Source: Arthrobacter sp. D5-1 (GTDB lineage: Bacteria > Actinomycetota > Actinomycetes > Actinomycetales > Micrococcaceae). From it: a stretch of DNA of 64,000 nt. Each line of letters opens with the position of its first letter. The stretch's first letter is position 1. Where the stretch lies: positions 1,612,001 through 1,676,000 of the forward strand of contig NZ_CP014571.1 in assembly GCF_017357425.1 (NCBI RefSeq), given 5' to 3'. The notes beneath the pieces were generated by a model that searched no databases, was not told where the DNA came from, and worked only from the letters and a program-made list of their open reading frames with translations. Positions 7,882 through 16,332 of the stretch are shown here, in pieces. The position numbers and the translations under genes are program-made.

Positions 7882-8244
7882 ATGACCGTAATTCTGGACC
7901 GTGCCGAGGATCTGACCACCACCGGCGAGTGGCACGTCGTGTGCCCGGTGGATGAGCTCGAAATCGCCTGGGGCGAAGCGGCACTGATCGCCGGCCGCCA
8001 GGTTGCCCTGTTCCGCACTACGCCCACCGAAGTATTCGCTGTGGCACAGCAGGACCCGGCAACACTGGCCAACGTCATGGCGCGCGGCATCATTGGATCC
8101 CGCGGAAGCCGGCCGACCATCGCATCGCCGCTCCACAAAGAGGTCTACGACCTCGAAACCGGCGAGTGCTTCACCAACCCCGAACTGAGGCTCGATGTCT
8201 TCGCCACCCGTTTGGTGGACGGCTTTATCGAGGTTGAACTCTAA
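7882..8244 (+). CDS. nirD: Nitrite reductase small subunit (Rieske-like NirD)
   Basis: This 120-residue protein has the Rieske-like fold of NirD: WHVVCPVDELEIAWGEAALIAGRQVALFR, then SPLHKEVYDLETGECF and an acidic C-terminus. The Rieske Cys/His ligands are absent, as is normal for NirD. It partners NirB in NADH-dependent nitrite reduction. The ATG at 7882 is chosen because GAGAGGGG lies just before it; a GTG at 7867 would bury that site. Unusually, it is divergent from nirB across a 283-bp regulatory region, not downstream of it. A weak -10-like TAGCGT is present at 7794-7799. It is convergent with the phosphomutase gene. Confidence 0.92.
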   Translation: MTVILDRAEDLTTTGEWHVVCPVDELEIAWGEAALIAGRQVALFRTTPTEVFAVAQQDPATLANVMARGIIGSRGSRPTIASPLHKEVYDLETGECFTNPELRLDVFATRLVDGFIEVEL

Positions 8245-8254
8245 GCCAAGCCGG

Positions 8255-8289
8255 CTAAAGGCCCATGCTTCCTAAAGGCCCAGTGCTTC
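8255..8289 (+). repeat. Short tandem duplication at the phosphomutase 3' end
   Basis: CTAAAGGCCCATGCTTC at 8255-8271 is followed directly by CTAAAGGCCCAGTGCTTC at 8272-8289, differing by one inserted base and a neighbouring shift. The second copy is the end of the phosphomutase coding region, so the first looks like a duplicated gene tail in the nirD/phosphomutase intergenic space. Confidence 0.7.
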
Positions 8290-10017
8290 GCGGACATCCC
8301 TGAGGACGTCGTCCAGCGATGTCCGCGCTGCCTGGCGGGCAGCGGGGAGTTCCGCTGCGGAGTCCACGGCCTGAATGACTTCCAGGTAGCACTTGAGTTT
8401 GGGCTCCGTGCCGCTAGGCCGGATGATGACCCGGCTTTGGTCCCGGGTGAGGTACAACAGACCGTCTGTGGGCGGCAAGGCTTCGCTTCCCTCGGCGAGG
8501 TCAGTGAAGACCTCGACGGCGGAGCCACCGAACGCTTCCGGCGGGTTGACCCGCAGGCGGTTCATCATGGCATCCAGGAGTCCCAAGTCCGCTACCCGGA
8601 TGCTCAACTGATCGCTGGCGTGCAGGCCGTGCACCAGGTAGAGGTCATCGAGCGTGTCGAAGATCGTCTTGCCCTCGGCTTTGGCAGCGGCGGCCAATTC
8701 CGCGATCAGGACTGCAGCTGAAATGCCGTCCTTATCGCGCACCAGATCCGGTGCCACACAGTAGCCCAGTGCCTCCTCATATCCGTAGCTGAGGCCGGGA
8801 ACCCGTGAAATCCATTTGAAGCCCGTCAGCGTTTCCTCATGCTTGTACCCTGCGGCCGCGGCGATCCGCGACAGCAGCCGCGAGGAAACGATCGAGTTCG
8901 CGAAGACGCCGTCACGGGGTTCTTCGCCATCACTGACTGCCATGCGGGCCACAATGTGGGCACCCAGCAGCGCACCCACTTCATCGCCCCGGAGCATGCG
9001 CCAGGACCCCGTCGAGGGATCCAACGCGGCGACCGCAGCCCGGTCGGCGTCGGGGTCGTTGGCCAAAACGATGTCCGCACCCGCGTCTGCGGCGGCCGCG
9101 AGGGCCAGGTCCAGTGCGCCGGGCTCCTCCGGGTTGGGGAACGCGACTGTGGGGAAGTCCGGGTCCGGCTCGGCCTGTTCGGCCACGAGGGTTACATCCG
9201 TGAAACCCGCTGTCTTCAGGACGGAGACAGCCGTTTCACCGCCCACACCGTGCATGGGCGTCAGGACGATCTTGAGGTCCCTGGCGGGGAAGTGTTCACG
9301 ATCCACCAGGCCGGCCATGGCGGATTCATAGTCGGCGGCAATGGCCGTCGGCAGCACTGTCCACCCACTGTCTGCCAGTTCGATGGAGTCCAAGGCACCC
9401 ACGGCTTCAATCCGGGCGGCTATCTCTGCGTCGTACGGCGCGACGATCTGCGATCCGCGCCCGCTTTCCGACACTGCATGTCGTCCCAGGTAGACCTTAT
9501 AGCCGTTGTCCTGCGGCGGGTTGTGGCTGGCTGTCACCATCACGCCGCCGTCGCAATCCAGGTTCCTGACCGCGTAGGCGAGCAACGGCGTCGGAAGAGC
9601 TGCCGGCATCAGGAACGTCTCGATGCCTGCCGCCGTGAAGATCGCCGCAGTTTCCTCCGCGAAAATATCCGAGTTGTAGCGGGCATCGAAGCCGACGACG
9701 GCGCGAGGCCGGGTTCCCGGCGCAGCGGCAGCTACCGTTTCGGTGAGGAAGGCCGCCAAGCCCGCCGCGGCCCGGCGGACGACCACGCGGTTCATGCGGT
9801 TTGGCCCCGGGCCGAGCGCTGCGCGGAGGCCGGCTGTGCCGAATTGCAGGGTGCCGTTAAAGCTGTCGCCCAGTTCCTGGGCTGCTCCCGCATCACCGCC
9901 GCTTGCGAGGTCGGCCAGCTCCTCCAGGGCAGCGGCCGTCGCCGGGTCTGGATCCTGGGAGGCCCACTCGCGGGCGTCGGTGAGCAGCTGTTCAAATGCG
10001 GCATCGCTGGATGTCAT
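8272..10017 (-). CDS. Phosphoglucomutase/phosphomannomutase family phosphohexo(pento)mutase
   Basis: This 581-residue protein has all four signature loops of the alpha-D-phosphohexomutase superfamily: the phosphoserine loop VMVTASHNPPQDNGYKVYLG, the metal-binding NDPDADR, the sugar-binding GFKWISRVPG region (with GYEEALGYCV) and the phosphate-binding RPSGTEPKLKCYLEV. The N-terminal FGTAGLRAALGPGPNRMN motif is typical of the PmmB/PGM2 branch, whose members act on glucose-1-phosphate and/or ribose- or deoxyribose-1-phosphate. In M. tuberculosis the homologue pmmB is next to the purine nucleoside phosphorylase gene, suggesting a role in using pentose-1-phosphate from nucleosides. Here the two genes are separated by levan-metabolism genes. 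Exact substrate is not decidable from sequence. Confidence 0.9.
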   Translation of the reverse strand: MTSSDAAFEQLLTDAREWASQDPDPATAAALEELADLASGGDAGAAQELGDSFNGTLQFGTAGLRAALGPGPNRMNRVVVRRAAAGLAAFLTETVAAAAPGTRPRAVVGFDARYNSDIFAEETAAIFTAAGIETFLMPAALPTPLLAYAVRNLDCDGGVMVTASHNPPQDNGYKVYLGRHAVSESGRGSQIVAPYDAEIAARIEAVGALDSIELADSGWTVLPTAIAADYESAMAGLVDREHFPARDLKIVLTPMHGVGGETAVSVLKTAGFTDVTLVAEQAEPDPDFPTVAFPNPEEPGALDLALAAAADAGADIVLANDPDADRAAVAALDPSTGSWRMLRGDEVGALLGAHIVARMAVSDGEEPRDGVFANSIVSSRLLSRIAAAAGYKHEETLTGFKWISRVPGLSYGYEEALGYCVAPDLVRDKDGISAAVLIAELAAAAKAEGKTIFDTLDDLYLVHGLHASDQLSIRVADLGLLDAMMNRLRVNPPEAFGGSAVEVFTDLAEGSEALPPTDGLLYLTRDQSRVIIRPSGTEPKLKCYLEVIQAVDSAAELPAARQAARTSLDDVLRDVREALGL

Positions 10018-10055
10018 AGGGTCAAAACTATCCTCAATGAGCCGAGAACGAGCAA

Positions 10056-10112
10056 CGAGGAGTGAGATCCCAACCTTAAATGCGGTTGTAAAGGGTGGGA
10101 TCTCACTCCTCG
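10056..10112. terminator. Long perfect hairpin between levanase and phosphomutase genes
   Basis: A 17-bp perfect inverted repeat (arms 10056-10072 and 10096-10112, starting CGAGGAGTGAGATCCCA) encloses a 23-base loop. It lies between the levanase stop (10120) and the phosphomutase start (10017), both minus strand. It would form a strong RNA hairpin ending levanase transcription, though no U-tract follows. Confidence 0.65.
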
Positions 10113-10119
10113 GCGGGCC

Positions 10120-11745
10120 TTAGAGCGAGTGGGAAGTGATGGTGAAGTCCGTGTCGCCGCCCAGGCTGAACGCTGACGATCCGGTGTTGTCCCAGTCCGG
10201 GAAGAACGTGTCTGAAATAACCGCCGCTCCAGAGCCTGCGAAGACCTCCACCGAGGACGCATCCAGGAGAATCGTGAGCCGGACGGTGCGATCGTTCCCG
10301 GAGGGCTGCAGCCTCACCTCATGGAACGGGCTGAACTTCTCCGAGAAGTTACTGGTCCCGGCCTCTGACCGGTCCACCTTGAGGGTGCGCGATTCCTTGG
10401 CGTAGGAGATGCGGAGGCCGGCTTTGCCGTCCGAGGATTGGCGGAGGATCAGGCCGGACTCGCTCGCCGAGGCGAGGTTCATTTGCAGTTCAATCAGCTG
10501 GGTCCGGGCTGCGAAGTCCGCACCCAGGTCCTGGGGTGAGGACCCGACGGTGAGGTTTTTGCTCTTCACTTCACCGGAGCCTTCCAGCGTTTCCTTTGCG
10601 GCACCGGCGATGGCCGATCGCAACTCAAACCCCTTCGCGCCCCGAACCAGGGTGAGTTCGCGGGGAATGGCCATGGAACCGCGCCATGGCGTGGTGGGCA
10701 CATCCTGGGCGTAGTCCCAGTTGCCCATCCAGCCCAGGAGCACGGGCTTGTTCCCGGGCGCGCCGGAAATGGAGTTTGCTGCGTAGTAGTCCGCGCCGTG
10801 GTCCAGCCACTGCGATTCCTCGAGCGGCGCATCCCCGGCAGCCGCGTTTTCAGCGGTGAAGCGTGTCCCGTCGAACCCACCCACAAAGTACTGCATCCCT
10901 GAGCCGCCGGCGATGCCCCCGGGATTGATGCTGAGGAGCATGACCCACTTCCTGGCCGTGGAGTCCTCCACATCCATCTGCACAAGTTCAGGTACTTCCC
11001 AGAGCCCACCTTGGGCGCCGACTCCGGAGAAGTCACTGAGGAACTCCCAGCGGAGGAGGTCTGTGGACTTGAACATCTTCACTACTTGGGCGTCGGCCAC
11101 TACGGTGGTCATCACCCAGTAGCGGCCGGGCTCGTACCAAGTGATTTTGGGATCGCGGAAATTGTTGTTGGTGGGGTCGAGGTTCAGCACGGGATTGCCG
11201 TGATACTTCTGCCAGGTGGAGCCGCTGTCCAGGCTGAACGCGATCGATTGCGCCTGCGCGCCCTCGGGGAGGGCGCCGTTCTTGCCATAAGCGCTGGTGT
11301 ACAGGGCCACCATGGGCGGGTTCTCTGCCGAGCCAAGGCCGGACGCATTGTTCGAATCCACCACGATGCAGCCCGAGAAGATCTCTTCGTCGGGGCTCGC
11401 CTCCATGGCTACGGGCTGCTCTTCCCAATGCACCAGGTCCTTGCTGGTGGAGTGGCCCCAGGACATGTTGCCCCACGAGTTGCCGTGCGGGTTGTACTGG
11501 TAGAAGGCATGGTAGGTACCGTCGTGGTAGACGAGGCCGTTGGGGTCGTTGAGCCAGTTCTTCCCAGCCGTCAGGTGTGCGACGGGCCGCCATGGATCCG
11601 AAGGGGACGGACGGTGCCCGCCCGGGGTGGGGGCCGCCGTCGGGCCTTCCGTTTGCGTGCAGGAAGCGGCAGAGAAGGCGACCACGACGGCGGCACTTGC
11701 GGCCAGCAATTGGCGGCGGGACAGGTGGGGGCTGGGGTAAGTCAT
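10120..11745 (-). CDS. Exported levanase/fructan hydrolase, glycoside hydrolase family 32
   Basis: This 541-residue protein is a GH32 beta-fructosidase. The catalytic nucleophile is Asp67 in WLNDPNG, the transition-state stabiliser lies in FRDPKI, and the general acid/base Glu in WEVPEL, where the usual WEC is WEV. A C-terminal beta-sandwich follows. The N-terminus has a twin-arginine-like SRRQLLAAS and a lipobox-like end (FSAASC, Cys29), so it is probably a Tat-exported lipoprotein. ATG 11745 is preferred over upstream frame extension into the intergenic hairpin. It follows the levansucrase gene on the same strand. Together they would make levan from sucrose and later hydrolyse fructan or sucrose. 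Levanase versus inulinase or invertase specificity is uncertain. Confidence 0.9.
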   Translation of the reverse strand: MTYPSPHLSRRQLLAASAAVVVAFSAASCTQTEGPTAAPTPGGHRPSPSDPWRPVAHLTAGKNWLNDPNGLVYHDGTYHAFYQYNPHGNSWGNMSWGHSTSKDLVHWEEQPVAMEASPDEEIFSGCIVVDSNNASGLGSAENPPMVALYTSAYGKNGALPEGAQAQSIAFSLDSGSTWQKYHGNPVLNLDPTNNNFRDPKITWYEPGRYWVMTTVVADAQVVKMFKSTDLLRWEFLSDFSGVGAQGGLWEVPELVQMDVEDSTARKWVMLLSINPGGIAGGSGMQYFVGGFDGTRFTAENAAAGDAPLEESQWLDHGADYYAANSISGAPGNKPVLLGWMGNWDYAQDVPTTPWRGSMAIPRELTLVRGAKGFELRSAIAGAAKETLEGSGEVKSKNLTVGSSPQDLGADFAARTQLIELQMNLASASESGLILRQSSDGKAGLRISYAKESRTLKVDRSEAGTSNFSEKFSPFHEVRLQPSGNDRTVRLTILLDASSVEVFAGSGAAVISDTFFPDWDNTGSSAFSLGGDTDFTITSHSL

Positions 11746-11770
11746 GGGGAGAAATCCTGAGGGTTGGGGT

Positions 11771-11809
11771 GGCAGGGGTGCCGGCTCTTCTGGAGCCGAC
11801 ACCCCTGCC
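11771..11809. terminator. Hairpin between levansucrase and levanase genes
   Basis: GGCAGGGGTG (11771-11780) pairs with CACCCCTGCC (11800-11809), with an inner GGCTC/GAGCC pair. It sits in the 91-bp gap between the levansucrase stop and the levanase ATG. It may attenuate read-through or stabilise the upstream mRNA, giving unequal expression of the two enzymes. Confidence 0.55.
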
Positions 11810-11836
11810 GTGGCCTAAGGGCCGGGGTGTTGCGGC

Positions 11837-13435
11837 CTACTTGTAGTGGCCTTCGCCGCCAACGCGGACGTTTGTGGGCAGGTAGCCGAATGGGCCAAGG
11901 CCGTTCTTGCCGAAGCTGCGGTCAACCTGCGTCACGCCGGCCTTGAAGTTCATCTTCACGGTGGGTGAGAGGGAACCGCCGCGGACGCCGTCCACGTTGT
12001 CGATGAAGGACTGGACGAGTCCGCCGGGCTGCACGTAGTGCGAGTACGCCTGGAACTGACGGCCGTTCTGGCGCGGGTCCGGACCTTCCGGAGCGTTGGC
12101 CTGCATGTTCAGGTCCGTGGGGGAGCCAAGGGCCAATCCGCTGTTGTTGACCGGCTGGTAGTCGGAGCGGACGCCGTTGCCGACGAATCCGTAGACGCCA
12201 TCGGGGCCGCGCATGCCGTCTGCGTACGTGAACTGGTGGCTGATGGTGAACAGGTAGTACTTGTTCTTGCCGTTCTCGTTCTGGATGAAGATCTGCGGAC
12301 GCTCAGTCTGGTCGTTGACACAGTTGGCGGACAGGATCGGCGGGAGGAAGCTCCACTTGGTCAGGTCCTTGTTGTCCGCGACAGCCAGGCCTACGTTCGC
12401 GGTCTGGTACCAAGCGCCGGTGCTGTTGACCTGGGCCAAAGTCTCGGCGTTGGGGTCGCCGGGGGCGTAGCCAAGGTCTTCCTGCTTGCACTTGTAGGAG
12501 CCGCGGGTGCCGCCGGTGTTTCCTTCGAAGACCATGAAGGTCTTGCCGGGGTGTGCCGGGTCGGCGAACGTGTACGGGTCACGGAACGCGAAACCGGGGT
12601 TCTGCGTCTTGTTCTGGTAGAGCTTTCCGTCCGGTTCCAGGAGCTTGGTGTGCTGGAAACCGTCGAAGGTCACGCCGTTCTGGTTGGCGTGGATGTTACC
12701 CAAGGCCTTGGCGATCGCGGCATCGGGAGCGATCCCGCCACCGCCTGCGTTCCGCTCGGCCACATCGTAGAACGTGGTGGCCGTGTAGAAGACGTTGATC
12801 TTGTTGCCTTGCATGAGGCGGGTGGAACCGGACCACTCGGTGTTGCCGATGGAGGTGTTGTCCAGGAACAGGTGTCCGCCGTAGTTCCACTTGTCCTTGG
12901 CCGGATCGGCGTTGGTCTTACGGAAGAAGTAGCCGATTCTGGCATTCCAGTGGCGCTGGTCGAAGCCGTAGCCCTCATGCCGGTCAGCCACCAAGGAGAA
13001 GATGACGTCCCAGCCCTTGTAGCTGATCTGGTTGGCATTCTCGTCGGTGAGGGACCAGGTGTCCCAGACCCAGACGTCGTCGTTCATGGCCGGGAAGTCC
13101 TTCGGGATTTCCGGCATCGTGACGTTCGGGCTCATCGAGTTCTGGCCGGGCGCAACATTGGGATTGCTCTGGGCCATGATCTGCTTGGCGTCCGCCCGTG
13201 TCCACTTGGACGTGAAGTCCGCCGCGGGATCGTACGCCTGTTGCGTGTGGTTGGTTGGCAACGGGAAGCCGGGTGTGGGTGCCGGCATGGTGCTCGACGG
13301 CGGATCGGCCGGCAGGTTCGCCTGCGCCGCCGGCGTCACCAGCAGGATGCTGCCGGCCACGCTGGCTGCGGCTGCGAGGGCTGTTGCCTGTCGCAGCCGG
13401 CGGCGCGGCCGTTGAGGGGTTGAGTGCGTGTTCAT
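11837..13435 (-). CDS. Secreted levansucrase, glycoside hydrolase family 68
   Basis: This 532-residue enzyme transfers fructosyl units from sucrose to growing levan. GH68 markers are the nucleophile Asp125 in VWVWDTW, the stabiliser in FAFRDPYTF, and the acid/base Glu in TERPQIF, followed by the conserved GMRGPDGVYGFVGNGVRSDY region. An N-terminal signal peptide (RRRLRQ, a hydrophobic run, then TPAAQA before NLPAD) predicts secretion. ATG 13435 is chosen for its GAGAAGAG ribosome-binding site and because it begins the signal peptide; frame upstream of it is leader RNA. The levanase gene follows after a hairpin. The leader is long (predicted ~190 nt) and a LacI-type operator candidate lies further up. 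Confidence 0.93.
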   Translation of the reverse strand: MNTHSTPQRPRRRLRQATALAAAASVAGSILLVTPAAQANLPADPPSSTMPAPTPGFPLPTNHTQQAYDPAADFTSKWTRADAKQIMAQSNPNVAPGQNSMSPNVTMPEIPKDFPAMNDDVWVWDTWSLTDENANQISYKGWDVIFSLVADRHEGYGFDQRHWNARIGYFFRKTNADPAKDKWNYGGHLFLDNTSIGNTEWSGSTRLMQGNKINVFYTATTFYDVAERNAGGGGIAPDAAIAKALGNIHANQNGVTFDGFQHTKLLEPDGKLYQNKTQNPGFAFRDPYTFADPAHPGKTFMVFEGNTGGTRGSYKCKQEDLGYAPGDPNAETLAQVNSTGAWYQTANVGLAVADNKDLTKWSFLPPILSANCVNDQTERPQIFIQNENGKNKYYLFTISHQFTYADGMRGPDGVYGFVGNGVRSDYQPVNNSGLALGSPTDLNMQANAPEGPDPRQNGRQFQAYSHYVQPGGLVQSFIDNVDGVRGGSLSPTVKMNFKAGVTQVDRSFGKNGLGPFGYLPTNVRVGGEGHYK

Positions 13436-13634
13436 GCTTGCTCTTCTCGCGGAGTGTTGGACTTCGTGGAGTGGGGCGCATGCCCTGACCCCCGGTTGGG
13501 GGTTCTCTACAACTGGGGCGTCCATCGATCCGCTGGAGGCGTCACCGAGGGACGCCATCGTTTCGAGGTGCGGGGGAGCCTCGTAGGCCTCCACCGCGGT
13601 AGTCCCGGCACGTCGACTTACCGGGACACGTTCC

Positions 13635-13719
13635 ACGCTAGACACGTGTTAGGTCGGACATCAAACGGTGTTTAGCGGGCGGTTTGAGCTACCGGCGGGT
13701 ATATGCGCAAGCGTTTACA
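13635..13719 (-). promoter_or_regulatory. Candidate levansucrase promoter and LacI/cre-type operator
   Basis: On the minus strand, -35 TTGATG (13664-13659) and -10 TAGCGT (13640-13635) are 18 bp apart. Upstream, CGCAAGCGTTTACA (13706-13719, plus strand) matches 12 of 14 positions of the LacI/CcpA-type consensus TGWAANCGNTNWCA. The gene-free stretch 13436-13850 otherwise holds the long leader, with small GC-rich inverted repeats, and AT-richer DNA around 13760-13850 without a recognisable gene. Confidence 0.45.
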
Positions 13720-13851
13720 TTGCCAACGGGCGCGCGTGCCACATCTGGGGGTGCAGGATCAAATGTTGCGCGATAAAACAGATTTATCCTGAGAATTTGC
13801 TGTGCGTTTACTTCCTCCCTGGAATTGTTAGCGCGCACCTCTTAAACAGCA

Positions 13852-13883
13852 AAGCGGGGCCACCGTGGATGGTGGCCCCGCTT
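13852..13883. terminator. Terminator of the purine nucleoside phosphorylase gene
   Basis: AAGCGGGGCCACC (13852-13864) and GGTGGCCCCGCTT (13871-13883) form a perfect 13-bp stem with a 6-base loop, 14 bp past the phosphorylase stop codon on the minus strand. Confidence 0.75.
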
Positions 13884-13896
13884 CTCCGCAAAGTGG

Positions 13897-14715
13897 TTAA
13901 AGCTTGGCGATGATATCCGCCAGGAGCTTGGAGATCCGCTTGCCGGCTGCCTGCCCGGCTTCCAGGACTTCAGCGTGGCTCAAGGGAACAGGGCTGATGC
14001 CGGCTGCGAGGTTGGTGACCAGGGAAATGCCGAAAACTTCCATTCCTGCATGGCGGCCGGCGATTGCTTCCAGCGCCGTGGACATGCCCACCAGGTCTGC
14101 GCCGATCCGCTTGGCGTACTGGACCTCTGCCGGTGTTTCGTAGTGCGGTCCGGTGAATTGTGCGTACACGCCCTCCTGCAAGGAGGAATCCACTTCACGG
14201 GCGAGGTCACGGATGCGCGAGGAGTAGAGATCGGTAAGGTCAACAAATGTGGCGCCCTCAAGCGGTGAGGTTGCGGTGAGGTTGATGTGGTCGCTGATGA
14301 GGACGGGGGTGCCCGGGGTCCAGTCTTCGTTAAGCCCGCCGCAACCGTTGGTCAGCACCAAGGTCTTGCAACCGGCGGCGGCTGCGGTGCGTACGCCGTG
14401 GACTACGGACCGCACGCCGCGGCCTTCGTAGTAATGGGTCCGCGCCCCCAGGACGAGCGCACGCTTGCCCTCCTTGGTGAGAACGGAGCGGATGGTACCT
14501 ACATGGCCCACCACCGCTGGTTTGTGGAAACCGGGGACCTCCGAAGCGTTCAGGGTGGCGGTAGTTTCGCCGATGAGGTCGGCGGCCTCCGCCCAGCCGG
14601 ATCCGAGCACCAGGGCTACATCATGGGACTCGACGCCGGTCTCGGCGGCGATGAAGTCTGCGGCGGCCTTCGCGGCCTCAAAGGGGTCTGTGTTCATCAG
14701 CTCAGTGTTACTCAC
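13897..14715 (-). CDS. Purine nucleoside phosphorylase (trimeric type)
   Basis: This 272-residue enzyme splits purine (deoxy)nucleosides with phosphate into base and (deoxy)ribose-1-phosphate. It is of the trimeric, mycobacterial-like class: phosphate loop VLGSGWAEAA, TNGCGGLNEDWTPGTPVLISDHIN, the active-site segment TGPHYETPAEVQYAKRIGADLVGMST and GISLVTNLAAGIS. The start is GTG 14715 with AAGG upstream; ATG 14697 is possible. The phosphomutase normally found next to it in actinobacteria lies ~4 kb downstream beyond the levan genes. The LpdA-like gene is divergent, also matching mycobacterial neighbourhood content. Confidence 0.93.
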   Translation of the reverse strand: MSNTELMNTDPFEAAKAAADFIAAETGVESHDVALVLGSGWAEAADLIGETTATLNASEVPGFHKPAVVGHVGTIRSVLTKEGKRALVLGARTHYYEGRGVRSVVHGVRTAAAAGCKTLVLTNGCGGLNEDWTPGTPVLISDHINLTATSPLEGATFVDLTDLYSSRIRDLAREVDSSLQEGVYAQFTGPHYETPAEVQYAKRIGADLVGMSTALEAIAGRHAGMEVFGISLVTNLAAGISPVPLSHAEVLEAGQAAGKRISKLLADIIAKL

Positions 14716-14819
14716 TGGTACAAGCTACCTTGCGGCCGCAGGACTTTGGTAGGGACCCGCGCGCTGGTGAGGGTGGGCTGAGTGGCAGCCCACGCGGCAA
14801 TGAGCGAGAATTGAGGATT

Positions 14820-16229
14820 GTGACCACCCAAGTTGACTTCAGTGCCCCCCGTATCGCGATCCTGGGAGGTGGTCCCGGCGGATATGAAGCTGCCATGGTG
14901 GCCGCCTCACTCGGCGCCCACGTCACCATTGTTGAGCGGGCAGGCCTTGGCGGCTCTGCCGTGCTGACCGACGTCGTGCCTTCCAAGACCCTCATTGCCA
15001 CCGCCGATCTCATGACCCGCGTCGGTGAGGCGGACGAGCTGGGAGTGAAGTTCGACGGCGACGGCACGGCCTCGAAGCCCCGCGCCGACCTCAAGCACAT
15101 CAACGACCGCGTGCTCAACCTGGCCCGCGGACAGTCCGAGGACATCCGCGCCGGCCTGGAGCGCCTGGGCGTGGAGATCGTCATTGGGTCCGGCAAGCTC
15201 CTGGACAACAACACCATCGAGGTCCTGACCCTCGAAGGCACCCGCACCATTGATGCGGACGCCATCCTTCTGGCCGTCGGCGCCCACCCACGCGAACTCC
15301 CCACTGCCAAGCCCGACGGCGAACGCATCCTCAACTGGGCCCAGATCTACAACCTGGATGAGCTCCCGGAAGAACTGATCGTCGTGGGATCAGGTGTCAC
15401 CGGCGCCGAATTCGCGTCCGCCTACAACGGCCTGGGCTCCAAGGTCACCCTGATTTCCAGCCGAGACCAAGTCCTCCCCGGCGAGGACACCGATGCCGCC
15501 AAGCTGCTGGAAGGCGTCTTCGAACGTCGCGGCGTCAACGTTTTGTCCAAGTCACGCGCAAATGCGGTGGAGCGAACGGACGACGGCGTCAAGGTCACCT
15601 TGGGTGACGGATCGATCGTCACGGGTACCCACTGCCTGGTGTGTGTTGGTTCCATCCCGAACACAGCCGGCGTCGGCCTTGAAGAAGCCGGTGTGACCCT
15701 CACAGAGTCCGGCCACATCAAGGTGGACGGTGTTTCCCGCACCACCGCCCCCAACATCTATGCTGCCGGTGACTGCACGGGCGTGTTCGCGCTCGCCTCC
15801 GTGGCAGCCATGCAGGGCCGCATCGCGATTGCCCACTTCATGGGCGACGGCGTGAAGCCGCTCAAGCTCAACCAGGTGGCGTCCAACATCTTCACCTCCC
15901 CGGAAATTGCTTCGGTGGGTGTGTCCGAGGCCGACCTTGCGTCCGGGAAGTACCAGGGCGATGTTGTGATGCTGTCCTTGCTCAGCAATGCCCGCGCCAA
16001 GATGCGCAACACCAAGGACGGCTTCGTCAAGATCATCGCTCGCAAGGGATCCGGCACCGTGATCGGTGGCGTGGTGGTGGGCCCGAACGCCTCCGAGCTC
16101 ATTTTCCCGATCTCCGTGGCCGTCACGCAGAAGCTCCACGTGGACGACGTCGCAAGCGCGTTCACGGTGTACCCGTCCCTCACGGGATCCATATCCGAAG
16201 CTGCTCGGCGCCTGCACGTGCACATGTAG
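14820..16229 (+). CDS. LpdA-like NAD(P)H dehydrogenase, flavoprotein disulfide reductase family
   Basis: This 469-residue FAD protein has GxGxxG loops at both ends of the FAD domain (AILGGGPGGYEAAM; VGSGVTGAEFAS) and the dimerisation domain of lipoamide dehydrogenases. The redox-active CxxxxC is replaced: the segment reads GGSAVLTDVVPSKTLI, with Ser and Val where the two Cys should be. This matches the M. tuberculosis LpdA (Rv3303c) group, which reduces quinones with NAD(P)H rather than lipoamide. GTG 14820 is preferred because GAGGA precedes it and the Rossmann fold begins a few residues later. A true lipoamide dehydrogenase role is unlikely. Confidence 0.88.
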   Translation: MTTQVDFSAPRIAILGGGPGGYEAAMVAASLGAHVTIVERAGLGGSAVLTDVVPSKTLIATADLMTRVGEADELGVKFDGDGTASKPRADLKHINDRVLNLARGQSEDIRAGLERLGVEIVIGSGKLLDNNTIEVLTLEGTRTIDADAILLAVGAHPRELPTAKPDGERILNWAQIYNLDELPEELIVVGSGVTGAEFASAYNGLGSKVTLISSRDQVLPGEDTDAAKLLEGVFERRGVNVLSKSRANAVERTDDGVKVTLGDGSIVTGTHCLVCVGSIPNTAGVGLEEAGVTLTESGHIKVDGVSRTTAPNIYAAGDCTGVFALASVAAMQGRIAIAHFMGDGVKPLKLNQVASNIFTSPEIASVGVSEADLASGKYQGDVVMLSLLSNARAKMRNTKDGFVKIIARKGSGTVIGGVVVGPNASELIFPISVAVTQKLHVDDVASAFTVYPSLTGSISEAARRLHVHM

Positions 16230-16249
16230 CTCCGTAGTCAGAGCCCGAG

Positions 16250-16323
16250 CGCCCGTTTCGAGGCTTCGCTGCGCACCATGCCGTTCGCACGGCACCCTGC
16301 GCAGCGAGCCATCGAAACGGGCG
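16250..16323. terminator. Large compound hairpin, bidirectional terminator
   Basis: CGCCCGTTTCGA (16250-16261) pairs with TCGAAACGGGCG (16312-16323). Inside are GGCTTCGCTGCGCA pairing with TGCGCAGCGAGCC (one bulge) and a small central TGCCGT/ACGGCA stem. It lies between the convergent LpdA-like gene and metallo-beta-lactamase fold gene and could terminate both. Confidence 0.7.
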
Positions 16324-16332
16324 TTTCTGCTC

